This document shows positions 1 to 7,351 of a stretch of DNA of 8,553 nt, piece after piece. The first letter of the stretch is position 1. Each line of letters starts with the position of its first letter. A program made the translations under genes and the position numbers. The stretch is from assembly GCA_016839385.1 (NCBI GenBank), contig JAEOUK010000239.1:1-8553 (forward strand), read 5' to 3'. The notes beneath the pieces are model-generated. The model had not been told where the DNA came from. It ran no database searches and saw only the letters and a program-made list of their open reading frames with translations. The stretch is from Promethearchaeota archaeon (lineage in GTDB: Archaea; Asgardarchaeota; Lokiarchaeia; Sigynarchaeales; MK-D1).

Positions 1-557
1 ACACTTAATAAGCGGGAATTTCGAGTTATTGTTTTACTTTTATATAAAATACTGATCGCTGCTTTTGCAATAGCAGCACCTCCTGATGCAGATGTTCCCA
101 ACCCTTTTGCATGTAGAATTTTATTATCTACTGAATCGACATTCCGTGATATAACTAATGCATGATGTTCAATTTTTTCATAGGTTCGAATTTGTTCCAA
201 TTGATACCTGACCCTATTATAATAAGTATCATAACTATGTTCTATCCCATCTAAAACAAATCTATCTTTTAGAAATTTAGAATCAAATTTTACATAAGTA
301 ATCGTCTGAAATGCTCCATTATTTAAAGAAATGCTGGGAAACATGGATATTCGTAATTCAGGATTAATCATTCCATGATATTTTAATAAGCCTTGTATGG
401 GGTATGCGATGGCAATAGTTTCTCCGGCATTATTCTCAGCAGGGACCTGATTAGGAACTGGCTCAATCTCGTAACCCAGCTGTTTGAGCGTCTGTAAAAT
501 TTCTTTATAATCATTTTCTAAACGAGAAAAAATAGAAACATGTTTATTCATTGACAT
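1..557 (-). CDS. Phosphomevalonate / diphosphomevalonate decarboxylase, GHMP fold (N-terminal part, cut by window edge)
   Basis: The reading frame is open from an ATG at 557 to the left edge, giving 185 residues of the N-terminal half. Residues 50-63 read IAYPIQGLLKYHGM, followed by PSISLNN (74-80) and an alternating Thr/Val strand (85-90). This is the substrate-binding and Lys-containing start of the mevalonate (di)phosphate decarboxylase family. Residues 152-161 (GLGTSASGGA) are the glycine-rich ATP loop of GHMP enzymes. The 'PIQGLxKYHGM' form is the one I associate with archaeal phosphomevalonate decarboxylases (mevalonate 5-phosphate to isopentenyl phosphate) rather than the eukaryotic 'IKYWGK' form; this is from memory. 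About 46 residues precede the usual enzyme start. The gene overlaps the end of the HMG-CoA synthase gene by 14 bases (8 if the second ATG at 551 is used), so the two are surely co-transcribed. The family call is secure; the exact substrate is not. Confidence 0.85.
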   Translation of the reverse strand, partial: MSMNKHVSIFSRLENDYKEILQTLKQLGYEIEPVPNQVPAENNAGETIAIAYPIQGLLKYHGMINPELRISMFPSISLNNGAFQTITYVKFDSKFLKDRFVLDGIEHSYDTYYNRVRYQLEQIRTYEKIEHHALVISRNVDSVDNKILHAKGLGTSASGGAAIAKAAISILYKSKTITRNSRLLS

Positions 558-2133
558 TATAGATCGGTATCCAGTTCAATAATCCAGGAGCTTCACTATT
601 TTCTTCATTTACTTGAGTTCTGCGCAACTCAAATCCGATTTTTGAACCAATTGGAGGATTTCCAATAATTAAAACATATCCCTTTTTCAACGGACTAAAA
701 TCATTAGGAGTAAACGGTTTTATGATGGATTTTATTTCCGCTTTTCTGGGAAAGTTCAAAAAATTTCTTCCTTTATGTCCCTTTGGACAATAATTAATTC
801 CCTGTATAGGTGATAATAGGCATCCTTCATCGCAATAACTTAATTTGTATCCTAAATGAGAATCTAGTGATTCAATTTTTGCCCACATTAATGATGGTTT
901 ATGAGTATTTTCTTTAATCGCTTCATATTCAATTATGGATTTCTTCACTTTATTTCTCATTATATCTCGAACTGTTGGAGAATTTTTAATTATCTCAGAA
1001 AATCTCTCATTAATTCGGATTAATCCAGAAATACAAGTAGCTCCTGAACCATAGGAACCAAAATAAATATAATCATTCGGTTTCAAACTGGATTCTAATA
1101 AATACTGGAGTTGTGCCCACAATGATGCGGAATACATATTCCCAAAATACATTGGTACATGTAATTGAGGTAAAACCGTATTCTTTATGACATCTCGTAA
1201 ACGCATTTTGACAGATTCGATCTCTTCAGAATTCGATGTTAATTCCGCTAATTTTTCCACAATGAAATCTGGTAAAATAGAAATTTTACTAAATATTCGA
1301 TCTAATGTTTCTGGTCGGGGAAATCTTGAATATTTACTGATTTTCTTTTCCACTCTATATAACCAATTTTTCGAAATTAATTTATACATTAATTTTAGAG
1401 GTAATCGGGCGTAAGGTCCATGAAATATAAAATAATCTGCATTTATATCCCCAATCTGTTTTTCTAAATTTTCATAAGCTTTCATTTGAAGATTGAGATA
1501 GGATTTAACTGAATACTTACCGAATACTCTGGAATTTTTTTGTCCTTTTGGTCTGAAAAAATCATCAACATTACCAGAAACTTTTCCAAATGATCGCGAG
1601 AAGGAAGCTACACGAGGATTTTTAGAAATAACCATTGCTATTGCTCCAGCGCCTTGTGTAGGTTCACCTTTACTATGTTTCTCATAGCTAGAGATATCTG
1701 TTATTATGACCAATGCTTTAGTAACTACTCCTAATTCCACTAAAGAAATTGCATCCAAAATTGCTAAAGTACCTGAAGCACAAGTATTCATAATATCTTG
1801 GGTAAGGCAATTAGGAGAAATATCTAATAATTCTGTAAAAATATTAGAAACAGATTTTGCTCCATAAGTCTCTGTTTCAGTTCCCACAAATACTCCATCA
1901 ATTTCCTTGGATTTGATTTTCCCCCGATCTAATGCAATTCGTGCTGCATGAAAACCTAAACTGATTACATCTTCATTCACATCTGTGAATCTTAATTCTT
2001 TGAGAAGTAATCCCTCATTGAATTTATTTGGAGAAACATTTCTCGCTTTTGCCAGTTCTTCTAATTCAATGTAGAAACGTGGCGCATAAAATCCAATGGA
2101 ATCTATCCCAACGTTCAGCAAGTCGTCTTGCAT
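544..2133 (-). CDS. Hydroxymethylglutaryl-CoA synthase with C-terminal extension
   Basis: This 529-residue thiolase-fold enzyme condenses acetyl-CoA with acetoacetyl-CoA to HMG-CoA, the first committed step of the mevalonate pathway. By alignment from memory with bacterial MvaS, the catalytic residues are Glu86 (in GTETETYGAKS), Cys118 (in NTCASGT) and His238 (in FHGPYARLP). The GEPTQGAGAIAMVI block (156-169), GNMYSASLW (331-339) and SYGSGA (360-365) are also family signatures. The N-terminus (VGIDSIGFYAPRFY) matches the normal family start, supporting the ATG at 2133. Bacterial homologues end near residue 390; here about 50 extra residues follow His238, and a tail of about 115 residues (415-529) carries a Cys/His cluster (C434, C438, C449, H453) and a predicted beta-rich stretch. 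That tail could be a DUF35-like zinc-ribbon/OB module (inference). The downstream decarboxylase overlaps its stop. No Shine-Dalgarno motif is seen, and the predicted leader is very short. Confidence 0.93.
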   Translation of the reverse strand: MQDDLLNVGIDSIGFYAPRFYIELEELAKARNVSPNKFNEGLLLKELRFTDVNEDVISLGFHAARIALDRGKIKSKEIDGVFVGTETETYGAKSVSNIFTELLDISPNCLTQDIMNTCASGTLAILDAISLVELGVVTKALVIITDISSYEKHSKGEPTQGAGAIAMVISKNPRVASFSRSFGKVSGNVDDFFRPKGQKNSRVFGKYSVKSYLNLQMKAYENLEKQIGDINADYFIFHGPYARLPLKLMYKLISKNWLYRVEKKISKYSRFPRPETLDRIFSKISILPDFIVEKLAELTSNSEEIESVKMRLRDVIKNTVLPQLHVPMYFGNMYSASLWAQLQYLLESSLKPNDYIYFGSYGSGATCISGLIRINERFSEIIKNSPTVRDIMRNKVKKSIIEYEAIKENTHKPSLMWAKIESLDSHLGYKLSYCDEGCLLSPIQGINYCPKGHKGRNFLNFPRKAEIKSIIKPFTPNDFSPLKKGYVLIIGNPPIGSKIGFELRRTQVNEENSEAPGLLNWIPIYNVNE

Positions 2134-2207
2134 TTTCTGTACGTTTAAAGATAAACATGCATTTATAATAAATTATTTGAGACCAATCATAGTTGGAATG
2201 ACCTTTT
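2134..2207. promoter_or_regulatory. Divergent intergenic promoter region with a shared, nearly palindromic TATA box
   Basis: This 74-base AT-rich spacer lies between the HMG-CoA synthase gene (leftward) and the cis-prenyltransferase gene (rightward). The box TTTATAATAAA at 2162-2172 reads TTTATTATAAA on the other strand, so it is close to a palindrome. With the usual archaeal spacing of about 26 bases, it would place a rightward start near 2193 (leader about 15 bases) and a leftward start near 2141 (nearly leaderless). Both fit. The box is seen in the sequence; its bidirectional use is inference. Confidence 0.45.
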
Positions 2208-2960
2208 ATGGAAATAGATCAAATTAATTCTCTTGAGGATTTAGAGAAGTATTTTCGAAATCAACTGCCAATTCATTTGGGATTAATTTTAGATGGAAAT
2301 CGACGCTGGATCAAGCAACAAGGTATAAATGATGTGACTAAAGGTCATGTTGCTGGATATAAAAATCTAAAATCCATATTATATCCTATATTCCAAGCTG
2401 GTATCCATTATTTAAGCGTTTATGCATTATCCAATGAAAATATAAAAAATAGAACTGAAAAGGAGGTTAAATTCCTCTTCAAACTGATAATTCGAGGAGT
2501 TAAAGATGTACTCACCGAACCGTTAATCAAAGAAAAACATGTCAGAGTAAGATTAATTGGTAGATTAGGTGAGCTTCCTACCGAGATCCAACAAGAAATC
2601 GAAAAAATGAACCAGGCGACTAAAAATTATCATGATAACTTCATCAATTTTTGTGTTGTTTATGATGGACAAGATGAACTAGTTGATGCAATGAAAAAAA
2701 TTATCAGATCCAGAATTCCAGAAGAACAAATTACTCGTTCTACCATCAAACAAAATTTATATACTTCTGATTTTCCTCCCTTGGATTATATTATTAGAAC
2801 AGGAATGGATGATGGAGCACGTTTATCCGGATTTCTATTATGGGACTCTAGCTATGCAGAATTTAAATTTCGAAATGAATTATGGCCGGATTATAATAAA
2901 GAAATGTTATTGGAGGATTTGAAAGAGTATCTAACAAGAAACCGCAGAAAAGGAAAATAA
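2208..2960 (+). CDS. uppS: cis-prenyltransferase (polyprenyl diphosphate synthase, UppS/DHDDS family)
   Basis: This 250-residue enzyme adds isopentenyl diphosphate units in cis to an allylic primer. It makes the long polyprenyl diphosphate that becomes the dolichol-type glycan carrier at the archaeal membrane. Family motifs are present in order: HLGLILDGNRRW (23-34) with the catalytic Asp29, YALSNENIKNRTEKEV (72-87, the counterpart of YAFSTENWxRPxxEV), DYIIRTG (193-199), and RLSGFLLWDSSYAEFKF (205-221), which holds the diphosphate-binding Arg and Ser and the terminal Glu. The segment between IIRTG and RLS is two to three residues longer than in the bacterial form (MDDGA against GGE). The length is normal for the family. 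The basic tail RNRRKGK has no membrane segment. The start ATG follows a TATA-like box by 36 bases. The gene is divergent from two mevalonate-pathway genes, which fits shared control of isoprenoid supply and use. The archaeal product chain length cannot be read from sequence. Confidence 0.93.
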   Translation: MEIDQINSLEDLEKYFRNQLPIHLGLILDGNRRWIKQQGINDVTKGHVAGYKNLKSILYPIFQAGIHYLSVYALSNENIKNRTEKEVKFLFKLIIRGVKDVLTEPLIKEKHVRVRLIGRLGELPTEIQQEIEKMNQATKNYHDNFINFCVVYDGQDELVDAMKKIIRSRIPEEQITRSTIKQNLYTSDFPPLDYIIRTGMDDGARLSGFLLWDSSYAEFKFRNELWPDYNKEMLLEDLKEYLTRNRRKGK

Positions 2961-3048
2961 CAGTATAAAATATAGCATCATATCTCAATTTCTATAGAAT
3001 TTATAACCTTTAAGTTGATATTTTTCGGATTATGTTTACAATCTAAGC
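2961..3048 (+). promoter_or_regulatory. Spacer with candidate TATA boxes for the DUF255 gene
   Basis: This 88-base AT-rich spacer holds two TATA-like stretches. TATAAAATA at 2964-2972 would give a leader of about 55 bases, and TTTATAACC near 2999-3007 would give about 20 bases. No Shine-Dalgarno motif precedes the ATG at 3049. Read-through from the cis-prenyltransferase gene is equally possible, as no convincing terminator is visible. Confidence 0.3.
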
Positions 3049-5148
3049 ATGAATGTGGATCTAAAGAGAAAACCAAATCATCTAAAAAACGAAACCTCCC
3101 CCTACCTATTACAGCATATCTATAATCCTGTAGATTGGTATCCATGGAGTAAAGAAGCATTTCAGAAAGCAAAAGATGAAAAAAAACCGATCTTTTTATC
3201 GATTGGATATAGTACATGCCATTGGTGTCATGTGATGGCACACGAATCGTTTGAAAATAAAGAAACCTCCTTATATCTGAACGAACATTTTGTTTCAATT
3301 AAATTAGATAGAGAAGAACGACCAGATCTGGATCAAATATACCAAAACGTAATTCAGATGATGGGCAGACGTGGAGGATGGCCTCTTTCAATATTTATGA
3401 CTCCTGATAAAAAACCATTTTTCGCTGGTACATATTTTCCAAATGAACGAAAGTACGGAATGCGGAGTTTTCGAGAAATTTTAGAAAATATTGTAGAATT
3501 GTACGAAAACCGTCATCATGATGTAACTCACACTGCAAATCAAATATTCAGGGCATTAAGTTCGATATCTGAAAAATTATCAGATTCTGATGAAAATGAG
3601 ATACCAATTGATATATTAGAACATTCTATGATATCATTAGAATCATCTTTTGATTCCACAAATGGAGGATTTGGCAGTGCTCCAAAATTTCCTAATTTTC
3701 CTACGCTACTTTTCCTAATTCGTCAAATTGCTGAATACTCACTAACTAATCCCAATAAATATCTAAATATTAAAAAAGAATTAGAACACACTTTGGATCA
3801 GATGGCTGCTGGTGGAATATTTGACCATGTTGGTGGTGGTTTTGCTCGTTATTCTGTTGATTCCCAGTGGATTATACCACATTTTGAGAAAATGCTTTAT
3901 GATAATGCACTAGCATTACAAGTATATTCAGAAGCGTATTTTCTATTTCAGAAGAACCTATATAAGGAAATTGTTCGAAAGACTGTAGATTACGTTTTAC
4001 GCGATATGTATCTTACCGATGTTGGTTTTTATTCAGCTTTAGATGCAGATAGTGAGGGGGAAGAGGGAAAATATTATGTTTGGAAGAAATCTGAGCTAGA
4101 AGAAATCATCACATCAGAAAAAAAAGATCTTTTCTACGAAGCTTATGGAGTAAGTGATGGAGGGAATTTTGAAAATTCCACAAATCATTTGCATTTAATA
4201 AATCAAGAATTAGCATTTGAAAACAAAAATGAATTTGCTAAAATATTTTCTACTCTACTTAAAATTAGAAATAACCGAATTCCTCCAAGTTTGGATAATA
4301 AAATACTTACTTCTTGGTCGAGTCTGATGGTAAAGGGATTATATTCTGCATATCGGATTTTAGATGACATAAAATTAAAGAATATAGCTCATAATGTTCT
4401 AGAATCTTTGAAAAAATATCAGTTTTCCTCGGAGGAAAAAGTTTTATATCGAGTTTTAGATGAAAACACTAAAAACCATAAGATTCCAGGGCATTTGGAC
4501 GATTATGCGTATTTTATTCAGGCACTATTTGATGATTTTTTATACTTTCCTAAATCTTCTACACTTAATCTAATTAAACTCTTGATTGAGATTGTTCAGG
4601 AACAATTCTGGGACTCTAGTTCCCATGGATTCTTTTATTCTAGCTCCTTGAATAAAGATCTTCTCGCCCGTTTGAAAACTGGATCAGATATGCCTCTTCC
4701 TAATCCAAATTCTATCATGGCAGAAAATTTAATTCAATATCACAATTATATTTCAGATGCAGAAAATCTATTGTATTTAGAACAAGCTAAAAAATCTTTA
4801 CTCCCATACATTGACGCTGCTATTTCCTACCCAACAAATTATGGAGCACTTCTTTTATCAATACAATGGTATCTAAATGGATCAATTGATTTAGTAATCA
4901 CTAATGAACAGAAACATTCGGATGAGATTTTCCAATTAATCAATAGTTATTATATCCCTCGGTTGCATTTATTGTATAAAAAACAGACACTTGAAGATAT
5001 GAGATCTCTCTCTATAAAAATGAGATTAGATTCTAAATATTATTACTATTTCTGTTTGCATTTTAACTGTCTTCCCCCAACTAAGTCATGGGAGGGCTTT
5101 ATTCAATTATTGAACCAAAATCTAATCAAAATCTCAAGAGATCCTTAA
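3049..5148 (+). CDS. DUF255 / YyaL (SPATA20-like) thioredoxin-domain protein
   Basis: This 699-residue protein has the full length of the YyaL/SPATA20 family. The N-terminal thioredoxin-like domain starts [14 protein letters not shown] (10-23), NPVDWYPW (26-33), and carries an intact redox pair C57-H-W-C60 in the family block [14 protein letters not shown]. It continues with [14 protein letters not shown] (86-99) and [12 protein letters not shown] (109-120). The rest is the alpha/alpha-toroid domain resembling glycan-processing enzymes: [13 protein letters not shown] (259-271), [11 protein letters not shown] (277-287), [14 protein letters not shown] (332-345) and [10 protein letters not shown] near residue 420. 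A second Cys pair near the end (C669, C674, in [10 protein letters not shown]) is also a family mark. There is no signal peptide, so a cytoplasmic location is likely. The family is widespread, but its reaction is not established; a redox or carbohydrate-related role is only suggested by fold. An in-frame stop just upstream of the ATG fixes the start. Confidence 0.93.
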   Translation: MNVDLKRKPNHLKNETSPYLLQHIYNPVDWYPWSKEAFQKAKDEKKPIFLSIGYSTCHWCHVMAHESFENKETSLYLNEHFVSIKLDREERPDLDQIYQNVIQMMGRRGGWPLSIFMTPDKKPFFAGTYFPNERKYGMRSFREILENIVELYENRHHDVTHTANQIFRALSSISEKLSDSDENEIPIDILEHSMISLESSFDSTNGGFGSAPKFPNFPTLLFLIRQIAEYSLTNPNKYLNIKKELEHTLDQMAAGGIFDHVGGGFARYSVDSQWIIPHFEKMLYDNALALQVYSEAYFLFQKNLYKEIVRKTVDYVLRDMYLTDVGFYSALDADSEGEEGKYYVWKKSELEEIITSEKKDLFYEAYGVSDGGNFENSTNHLHLINQELAFENKNEFAKIFSTLLKIRNNRIPPSLDNKILTSWSSLMVKGLYSAYRILDDIKLKNIAHNVLESLKKYQFSSEEKVLYRVLDENTKNHKIPGHLDDYAYFIQALFDDFLYFPKSSTLNLIKLLIEIVQEQFWDSSSHGFFYSSSLNKDLLARLKTGSDMPLPNPNSIMAENLIQYHNYISDAENLLYLEQAKKSLLPYIDAAISYPTNYGALLLSIQWYLNGSIDLVITNEQKHSDEIFQLINSYYIPRLHLLYKKQTLEDMRSLSIKMRLDSKYYYYFCLHFNCLPPTKSWEGFIQLLNQNLIKISRDP

Positions 5149-5250
5149 TTCAACTTATTATCTATTTAATTCATCAACTCTCATTGTTATTTTATTAGAA
5201 ATATTTCGACTATATTTTTAGAGCGAGGATTTATCTAGTGGGATTTTCTT
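5149..5250 (+). promoter_or_regulatory. Intergenic spacer with T-rich tract and candidate TATA box
   Basis: This 102-base spacer has T-rich runs near 5185-5195, which could act as an archaeal U-tract terminator for the DUF255 gene. A TATA-like stretch TATATTTTTA at 5211-5220 lies about 31-40 bases before the ATG at 5251, which would give a leader of about 11 bases. A weak GTGGGAT element at 5238-5244 may serve in ribosome binding. Confidence 0.3.
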
Positions 5251-6927
5251 ATGACTTCTGTAGAACGAAGAATCGACAAAAGTGTTATTATGAGCAAGGT
5301 GGAAGCTAAAAATCTATTATTATGCGGTGATGAAGAAGCTGTATCTAAATTTCGGAAATATTTAGGCTACCAAAATGCTCCAGGAAAAAATGCACTGGTA
5401 TATTTTGAATTTCCTAACGAGAACTTTATTCATAAAGGATACTTGAAGCATTTTAATTACATACTCAGAATTTTTTTACTTCAACCTTTATTATTAAACA
5501 CAATTATTACTCCGAAAAAAGAATTTCGAGAAGCAGACGCAATCATAATAGTAATTAACAATTCAAAATTTACTTTATCCGATGAATGTATTCAATTTTT
5601 CACAAAAATTAGTAAAATACGAAAATCTTACGTACCTTTACTCATTATTGGAATGAATTGTAATGGAGGTTCTCCTCGCAGAAATATTAGCAAATTCTTT
5701 TATAATTTAGATTTAAAGAAGAATTTCAATAAAGTATTTGGAATCAATACTTTTTATTTCGACATCAATGAGACGGAAAATGAAGCAACTTTTTTCCGTA
5801 GATTGCCTGATTTACTTGAATCCACAAAAACATGGCATTCAAAAGAATATACACCGATAACAATCGATAGGATGATAACAAAACTTTTGGTTAAACTCCA
5901 AGAGATGAATAAAAAAGAATATTCTATGGAGGAGGGTATTCATTTACTCGCTGATTTTGAACATTTAAATAAAATAACTATTACACGACATTCGCTAGAA
6001 CTGATTTGGGGATTGAATAATTCCGAATCAAAATCTATAATCGAGCTATGGGAAAAACGTATTAATTTAGATGATCTTCCAAAGGAAGAATTAGATATTC
6101 TTACACAAGAATCCAATACTCAAATTAAAAAATGTATACAATACCATTTTGAACCGAATTTAGTGAACCTTCTTGCTTTAGGTAATTCAATTATCGATAG
6201 CAAGAAAATTCTGGCAATATTAAAAAAAAACCATCAAATTGAAAGTATTTCCTATCATAATCCAACTCTAGAATATGAAACTTATGATAATCTTCAAGAT
6301 TTAATTATTCTTCATATCGGAAGACATCTATATACCAGAACAAATAGCGAAACAAACGAAATTACTATCTTTTCAGGTTTAATGCAAACAATGGAAATTG
6401 TTCGGGACAAATATATGAAAGGTGGAGTTAACAATAACCAGTTCTTGCAGTTTAATGATGTCGATTATCTAGATTTTGGAAATTTACATGCTGTTCTTGG
6501 CACTGGAGCTTCTGGTGTTAAGGTAATACTTAGATTCAAGAAACATCCGGAAAAAATCTACATCGAAAAAACTCAAAATTTTATTCAAATCATTGAAGAT
6601 CAATTCAAAAATATATTAGATGAACGAGTGATTGACTTGGATCAGATCAAACCAAGATTCGACAAGTTATTTTACAAATATTTTAACCCCTTCCCTGAAG
6701 ATATTCCATATGATCGAATTTTCACCTTATCAGAAGAGATATATAAGAAAAAAAAGGTAACTCTCACAAAATTAGAAAACGAAATAGTAACTTTGATCCA
6801 TGAAGAATCTCAGATGACCATTAGTCGAATACTAAATCAAATTTCAACGAATCATGATGGATATATCTCAGAATCGGATATTCTTTCTCGTGTTTTAGAT
6901 TTAATTGAAGAGAAAATATTAAAATAG
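5251..6927 (+). CDS. Degenerate Ras-like GTPase domain fused to a longin/roadblock-like domain and a winged-helix-like tail
   Basis: This is a 558-residue protein without signal peptide or membrane segment. Residues 20-190 follow the Ras/Arf-like fold: a first strand and loop KNLLLCGDEEAVSKF (20-34), FREADAIIIVINNS (92-105) matching the 'ADAIILVFDVT' strand, PLLIIGMNCNGG (129-140) at the place of 'IILVGNKxDL', and INTFYFDIN (165-173) at the last strand. The nucleotide motifs are broken: the P-loop lacks GxxxxGK[ST], no DxxG is visible, and NKxD has become MNCN. It is therefore probably a pseudo-GTPase. Residues 200-340 are helical and unrecognised. Residues 350-480 (LIILHIGRHLYTRT, then TIFSGLMQTMEIV, DFGNLHAVLGTG, FIQIIEDQFKNIL, FDKLFYKYFNPFP) follow the pattern of longin/roadblock-like sensor modules seen fused to Asgard GTPases. 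Residues 500-558 look like a winged helix. A scaffold or regulatory role is plausible but unproven. A second ATG at 5290 is an alternative start. Confidence 0.75.
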   Translation: MTSVERRIDKSVIMSKVEAKNLLLCGDEEAVSKFRKYLGYQNAPGKNALVYFEFPNENFIHKGYLKHFNYILRIFLLQPLLLNTIITPKKEFREADAIIIVINNSKFTLSDECIQFFTKISKIRKSYVPLLIIGMNCNGGSPRRNISKFFYNLDLKKNFNKVFGINTFYFDINETENEATFFRRLPDLLESTKTWHSKEYTPITIDRMITKLLVKLQEMNKKEYSMEEGIHLLADFEHLNKITITRHSLELIWGLNNSESKSIIELWEKRINLDDLPKEELDILTQESNTQIKKCIQYHFEPNLVNLLALGNSIIDSKKILAILKKNHQIESISYHNPTLEYETYDNLQDLIILHIGRHLYTRTNSETNEITIFSGLMQTMEIVRDKYMKGGVNNNQFLQFNDVDYLDFGNLHAVLGTGASGVKVILRFKKHPEKIYIEKTQNFIQIIEDQFKNILDERVIDLDQIKPRFDKLFYKYFNPFPEDIPYDRIFTLSEEIYKKKKVTLTKLENEIVTLIHEESQMTISRILNQISTNHDGYISESDILSRVLDLIEEKILK

Positions 6928-6949
6928 TGATTGAATGTGAAAAAAGAAT
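6928..6949. other. Short convergent intergenic gap
   Basis: Only 22 bases separate the stop codons of the pseudo-GTPase gene and uS9. There is no hairpin. The A6 run at 6940-6945 reads as a U-tract for the leftward uS9 transcript, so termination or overlap of the two convergent transcripts must occur here or inside the opposing genes. Confidence 0.35.
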
Positions 6950-7351
6950 TTAACGGTAACTTTTTTGTACTCGAGCCCTAGCTTTTGGACCTCCCCATTT
7001 CTTTGGTTCGGTTCTTCGTTTATCTCCAGATAACATAGACTTGTCATATAAGCGAATTGCTTTTGTCACTCTCTTTTTGCTCAAATATTTATTGATAATT
7101 CGAGTGATTGCCATTCGAGCAGCATTTACTTGACCATTAATCCCTCCACCATAAACTCTTACGTTGATATTTACATCTTTAAGCTTGGAGTCTTTAATAA
7201 TGAGGAAGATTTCCTTCAGTTTCATTTGAGCAATATCGGGTTGATATCGTTCAATAGGAATGCTATTAATTCTCACTATACCTGTTCCTGGTTTCAAGGT
7301 CGCTCGTGCGACTGCTGTCTTTCTCTTACCTGTCTCTTGTAGTACTTTCAT
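6950..7351 (-). CDS. rps9: Small ribosomal subunit protein uS9 (S9p)
   Basis: This 133-residue protein of the 30S head lies close to the P-site tRNA. It begins MKVLQETGKRKTAVARATL and ends GPKARARVQKSYR, the conserved basic C-terminal tail of uS9; VRVYGGGINGQ and AARMAITRI lie between. I chose the ATG at 7351 over one 24 bases upstream. It overlaps the uL13 stop as TAATG, is preceded at nine bases by a strong GGAGG (7361-7365), and gives the usual family N-terminus. It is the last gene of the operon here. In many archaea rpoN and rpoK follow uS9, but here a convergent unrelated gene begins 22 bases away. Confidence 0.97.
   Translation of the reverse strand: MKVLQETGKRKTAVARATLKPGTGIVRINSIPIERYQPDIAQMKLKEIFLIIKDSKLKDVNINVRVYGGGINGQVNAARMAITRIINKYLSKKRVTKAIRLYDKSMLSGDKRRTEPKKWGGPKARARVQKSYR

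Noticed and set aside
1187..1414. Plus-strand frame of 75 codons
   Set aside because: It lies wholly inside the HMG-CoA synthase gene on the other strand and has no recognisable protein features.
2978..3298. Minus-strand frame of 106 codons
   Set aside because: Most of it is antisense to the conserved N-terminal thioredoxin domain of the DUF255 gene, whose family match is clear.
5308..5352. Intact Walker A motif in the 558-residue protein
   Set aside because: GDEEAVSKF resembles GDGAVGKT but lacks the second glycine and the Ser/Thr after Lys, and no DxxG or NKxD supports GTP binding.
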